DNA of 64,000 nucleotides, taken from contig NZ_CP028561.1 of NCBI RefSeq assembly GCF_002165255.2, positions 2,604,001-2,668,000 on the forward strand, written 5' to 3'. Below are positions 61,901 to 64,000 of the stretch, in pieces. The position numbers and the translations under genes are program-made. Every line of letters starts with the position of its first letter. Position 1 is the first letter of the stretch. The DNA comes from Acinetobacter sp. WCHA45. GTDB lineage: Bacteria > Pseudomonadota > Gammaproteobacteria > Pseudomonadales > Moraxellaceae. The notes under the pieces were generated by a model. That model saw only the letters and a program-made list of their open reading frames with translations, was not told the origin of the DNA and did not search any database.

Positions 61901-62502
61901 AACAACAACGGGTGAAATTATTCCAAGAATTTGAGCGTTGTGGGCATACCTCCCCTTGGGGTGAACAAGGACTTGGGCTTGGTCTCGCGATTGTTCAACG
62001 TATGACCAGCCTGCTCGATTTCCCCGTGCATGTCTACTCAGAATTAGGTAAAGGTTCTTGCTTTATGATCGAAGTCCCGCTCGCCGAAGCACCAAAAATT
62101 CAAGCGACTACAACGCATGTGACCGCACTGCAACATACTGCATATAAAGTGCTTTGTTTAGACAATGATGAAACTATTTTACAAGGTATGCGGACTTTAT
62201 TAAGCAAATGGGGCTATCAAATTTTTACCGCGACTGAACCGTCGGAAGCACTAAAACTAATTGAACAAGAAGATATTCAAGTGTGGTTAATCGATCAGCA
62301 TTTAAATCATGATCAACGGGGATTAGATTTTATTGAACAATATCGCCCTGCACACATTCCAGTCGCATTAATTACAGCAGATTCTGATCCTGAGTTGCCT
62401 CAATATTTGAAACAGCAAAATATTGTTCTATTGAAAAAACCGCTCAAACCTGCGGGTTTACGTGCGTGGCTTTCTGCTTTAAAAATTATGCCAATGAGCT
62501 AA
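58984..62502 (+). CDS. Hybrid sensor histidine kinase with sodium-solute symporter domain (CrbS/MxtR-like)
   Basis: Large membrane sensor of 1172 residues: SSS transporter-like domain (about 5-530), linker, PAS domain (about 660-780), coiled coil, HisKA (His822 in AAASHDLLQPMHAARLF), HATPase (NALRYTAQGRVVVG, GLGLGLAIVQRM) and a C-terminal receiver with Asp1104 in VWLIDQHL. This architecture is that of CrbS/MxtR/CbrA-like kinases. In Pseudomonas and Vibrio the CrbS-CrbR system switches on acetate uptake and acs. Its divergent placement next to yjcH-actP supports an acetate-sensing role here. The response regulator is not in the window. Confidence 0.9.
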   Translation: MEFDHVSNMNNWLIIGALALYIALLFGCAFFGEKHASRLSTRGRMLMFSLTLGVYCSSWTFYGATGAAVREGIIFLPIYLGPLLFIWFGYDIWKRLGRIRQHHAISSIADFVAARYGKSGSLAALVTILAVIAIIPYLALQLRAIALSASVVLEQNAHVHTSTNSVLLLTAVLAILAMIFGTRHIAHTEQHGGLMLAVAFESFVKLFALLSVAVFFLFQSPENIKQVSNDVTQHFQDLQQLGVPETFWVQTLLAALAMICLPRQFHVAVVELRDEKHIRGARRWFAAYLILTIMAIIPIASWALHSLPDTLGTPDIAVLALPLSYQQDWLALLAFLGGFSASTGMLLVASVALSIMLSNDLIMPALWHFKIISRHDQQLPKVLKLTRRISIISVMLLGFLFFHFFNDINQLSVFGLLAFSAVAQFSPALIGGLYWRGASRQGVYVGLIVGFIMWSYTLLFPTLLRSLPEQYQAFAQHLLLFGPFDINSLRPEALLGFESFAPLTHGVMWSLGLNIICYIWGSRLYRPSVAEQIQAESFFYYESKPLPSTQTNLDLTDLPQNAARLKVGDLLALAKRITGDRPTTQAFQQFCEQNHVVLNENHVANGMWWRFTEQYLAGIIGAASARTLLTTAMINNGLALGQVANILDQASQWQRFNQNLLMTMIDHMTQGVSVVDKNMCLVAWNNQYLTLFDYPKDLVYVGCPIADLIRYNAERGECGPGSVEEHVRKRIHWMKVGSAHEFERIRKDGLVIQMRGNPIEGGGFVTTFADITAFRENEAILEERVSDRTQQLANALAEQQLAREQADKANQSKSRFLAAASHDLLQPMHAARLFSTALEQSVSSTEDQQTLQQLDRALYGAESMLSALLDIARLEGGTIQPKRQAYSLHDLLSDLELQFKSIAAQRNIQLSVHDTQFWVDTDPQWMRRIIQNFVSNALRYTAQGRVVVGVLRSAQRPNHIRIGVWDTGPGINEQQRVKLFQEFERCGHTSPWGEQGLGLGLAIVQRMTSLLDFPVHVYSELGKGSCFMIEVPLAEAPKIQATTTHVTALQHTAYKVLCLDNDETILQGMRTLLSKWGYQIFTATEPSEALKLIEQEDIQVWLIDQHLNHDQRGLDFIEQYRPAHIPVALITADSDPELPQYLKQQNIVLLKKPLKPAGLRAWLSALKIMPMS

Positions 62503-62815
62503 ATGGCAAAATATTTTGAAACATAGGCAAAAACCATCAAAAAAAGCGCATTAAAATGACAATAAATTGACCAAAATGCTCAAAAATTTATTGGCTATGG
62601 CAAAAACGTTCACTTACACTAGTGAACGTTTGTACACTTACTTACAATTAATTAAGATATTGTTTTTGTTAATAAATATTACCACAAAAAACACATATAC
62701 AACTTTAGTCGTATTCTACTTGTTTTCTGAATCACGCATAAATTGATCAAAATGATAGGAACCGATGTCTTTACTGTTTTAGGTTTCTAACACAATCGCC
62801 ATAAAGGACATGATC
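62503..62815. other. Intergenic region with operator palindrome
   Basis: About 310 bp, A/T-rich, without an ORF. It contains the strong dyad listed separately and presumably the promoter of the downstream unknown gene. No terminator for the kinase gene was recognised. Confidence 0.5.
62604..62638. promoter_or_regulatory. Perfect 11-bp inverted repeat, overlapping second dyad
   Basis: AAACGTTCACT-N6-AGTGAACGTTT (62604-62631), then AGTGAACGTTTGTACACT (62621-62638) forms a second, imperfect dyad. The AGTGAACG core recalls fatty-acid regulators of the DesT/FabR (TetR) type, from memory. It lies about 180 bp before the next gene. Confidence 0.6.
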
Positions 62816-63577
62816 ATGAATAGCAATCAAGCCACTTCAGAACATAACGAGTTACAGTTTTATCGCCAATACAGTGCAAATGCATTATTACCAGAGCTCA
62901 ACTGGCAGGATATTTTTGTACAGAGCAACTTAGATGATACTCATCTAAAAGCATTGAATACACTTTATCAAGCAGCCGTCCCCCTTGCCCTCAATGTATT
63001 CCATGAGCTGAATTTTGATGTATTTGCACCAGCAGCTTATCAACCACAAGGTCTAGGACTATTTGAAAAACTAGCGTTACAAGAACAAAAATTCTTGGAT
63101 GTATTAGAAACAGAATCCGCTCATTTGGATCATGAAACTCGTCATCAAATGTGGAGTATGCTACTTCGTGGTGGTGCCGTGTTGGTCTTTAAAGCATGGT
63201 TAGCTCATGTCAAAGATGGCGAAAATCAACTGGATAAAAGTCAGTTCGATGAACTATCAGATTTATTATTTATTAAAACTCGCCCAGAGCAATTAGCACA
63301 ACGTTTAAACGTAGATGCCAATGCAGAACTGACACACATTTTTTTGATGCATGAAAACGATGTATTTTTAGATCATTTCAATAGCTTGGAAACAGCGGCT
63401 TTATTTGTAGATTTAGGTGTTTATGACGCTGCTTTCTTAAGTTTACGTGATGATCGAGTCGCCGAATATCTCATCGCAAAAAACTATGTAACTCAAGAAC
63501 AAATTGATGATTTACAGTGCGCACTAAATCCATTGTATTGCGATAGCTTAATGCCAAAACAAGACTGTTTGGCTTAA
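62816..63577 (+). CDS. Hypothetical protein
   Basis: Unknown function. It is a 253-residue soluble, mostly helical acidic protein starting MNSNQATSEHNELQFYRQYS. It has no signal peptide, membrane span or metal motif. Internal patterns such as LDHETRHQMWSMLLRGGAVL and QLAQRLNVDANAELTHIFLM do not match a family I know. Two ATGs lie close together (62810 and 62816); AAGGA is 7 nt before the second, which I use. The upstream palindrome suggests ligand-controlled expression. A terminator follows directly. Confidence 0.75.
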   Translation: MNSNQATSEHNELQFYRQYSANALLPELNWQDIFVQSNLDDTHLKALNTLYQAAVPLALNVFHELNFDVFAPAAYQPQGLGLFEKLALQEQKFLDVLETESAHLDHETRHQMWSMLLRGGAVLVFKAWLAHVKDGENQLDKSQFDELSDLLFIKTRPEQLAQRLNVDANAELTHIFLMHENDVFLDHFNSLETAALFVDLGVYDAAFLSLRDDRVAEYLIAKNYVTQEQIDDLQCALNPLYCDSLMPKQDCLA

Positions 63578-63585
63578 ACTCAGAA

Positions 63586-63617
63586 AAAACAAGGTGGCTC
63601 AGCCACCTTGTTTTTTG
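63586..63617. terminator. Bidirectional terminator
   Basis: Stem AAAACAAGGTGGCT/AGCCACCTTGTTTT with A and T flanks, between the unknown gene and the TonB receptor. Confidence 0.9.
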
Positions 63618-63621
63618 TTAA

Positions 63622-64000
63622 TTAGAACTTCATGCTCATCCGCATCCAGTAATTACGTCCAATATTATTAAACTGCTCAGTTGCAGCATAACCAAACATA
63701 GACGCACCCGCTTTATTTAAGTGCTCTGTATAAGCCTTATCTAAAACGTTATCAATCCCGACTGAAACATCGACTGCATTAGTTAGCTTATAAGTTCCAT
63801 TTACAGCTAGGGTATCGAATGCTTTACTTTCATTCATGTCATAACCCACTACATTACCCTCATTCAAACTGATACGATTTTGTTTTGCAACAGCACGCCA
63901 CAATAGACCTAAGCTATATTTTTCATCAACATAGCGTAAATTTAGTCGACCCTCTAAAGGTGCAATTTGCGGTAATGCGCGATGATCCGAAGTATTTTCT
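63622..64000 (-). CDS. TonB-dependent copper receptor (OprC-like), C-terminal part
   Basis: Last 125 or so residues of an outer-membrane TonB-dependent receptor whose 5' end is beyond the right edge. The visible frame starts ENTSDHRALPQIAPLEGRLN and continues through LGLLWRAVAKQNRIS, the segment VDVSVGIDNVLDKAYTEHLN and the final beta-strand NYWMRMSMKF with C-terminal Phe. The LPQIAPLE segment and DKAYTEHLNKAG are those of the OprC copper-receptor family. Iron or other substrates cannot be excluded from this fragment. Confidence 0.82.
   Translation of the reverse strand, partial: ENTSDHRALPQIAPLEGRLNLRYVDEKYSLGLLWRAVAKQNRISLNEGNVVGYDMNESKAFDTLAVNGTYKLTNAVDVSVGIDNVLDKAYTEHLNKAGASMFGYAATEQFNNIGRNYWMRMSMKF

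Overview
The window is chromosomal DNA from an Acinetobacter (Gammaproteobacteria, Moraxellaceae); the species cannot be fixed by eye. The evidence is low GC with A/T-rich intergenic DNA, the protein sequences (AmtB, OprD-type porin, RibD, ParC, CreBCD and others read as Acinetobacter), and a 16S-tRNA-Ile-tRNA-Ala-23S-5S rRNA operon. I see no insertion sequence, prophage, integrase or CRISPR array. It is mostly core genome, and the interest lies in its regulatory DNA, a few broken or altered genes, and orphan small genes.

Layout. 1-4.7 kb: lptG/lptF (LPS export) divergent from pepA-holC-unknown coiled-coil gene. 4.7-9.6 kb, minus strand: riboflavin synthase, a frameshifted glycerol facilitator, and a nrdR-ribD-adenine methyltransferase operon. 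9.7-11.5 kb: glnK-amtB behind a candidate sigma-54 promoter. 11.8-13.6 kb: ubiK and comM. 13.6-17.6 kb: two paralogous TIGR02001-type envelope proteins, each with its own sigma-54 promoter, and an OprD-family porin. 17.7-27.4 kb: ppa, a MAPEG protein, fadD, parC (with a Leu at the quinolone-resistance serine), a TRIC-type channel, a YchJ protein, a TerC-CBS protein and a LOG-family enzyme. 27.4-32.8 kb: a secreted choice-of-anchor I lipoprotein behind an array of five PhoB half-sites, a DHA2 exporter, a GH25 lysozyme-like protein overlapping dinB. 32.8-37.4 kb: an sRNA or microprotein candidate, then creB-orf-creC-creD with a CreB tag before creD. 37.5-45.8 kb: a RidA protein, a DUF2726 protein, YgiQ, an unknown acidic protein, an MFS exporter, a strong candidate CsrB/RsmY-type sRNA, a lytic transglycosylase lipoprotein, cysK and an orphan gene. 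45.8-51.6 kb: rRNA operon on the minus strand. 52-64 kb: a BCCT transporter, an ion channel, a TetR/MpaB-oxygenase divergent pair, the yjcH-actP acetate uptake pair divergent from a CrbS-like sensor kinase, an orphan gene behind a strong palindrome, and the 3' end of a TonB-dependent copper receptor.

How the pieces fit. Several global circuits leave visible marks: sigma-54/NtrC (glnK-amtB and the TIGR02001 pair), PhoB (the lipoprotein), CreBC (creD) and a probable GacA-Csr switch. The best candidate for an undescribed element is the sRNA at about 43234-43352. It has four CAGGATG-like repeats, each in a hairpin loop, a GacA-box-like palindrome about 65 bp upstream of the predicted start, and a terminator whose loop is itself an AGGAT motif.
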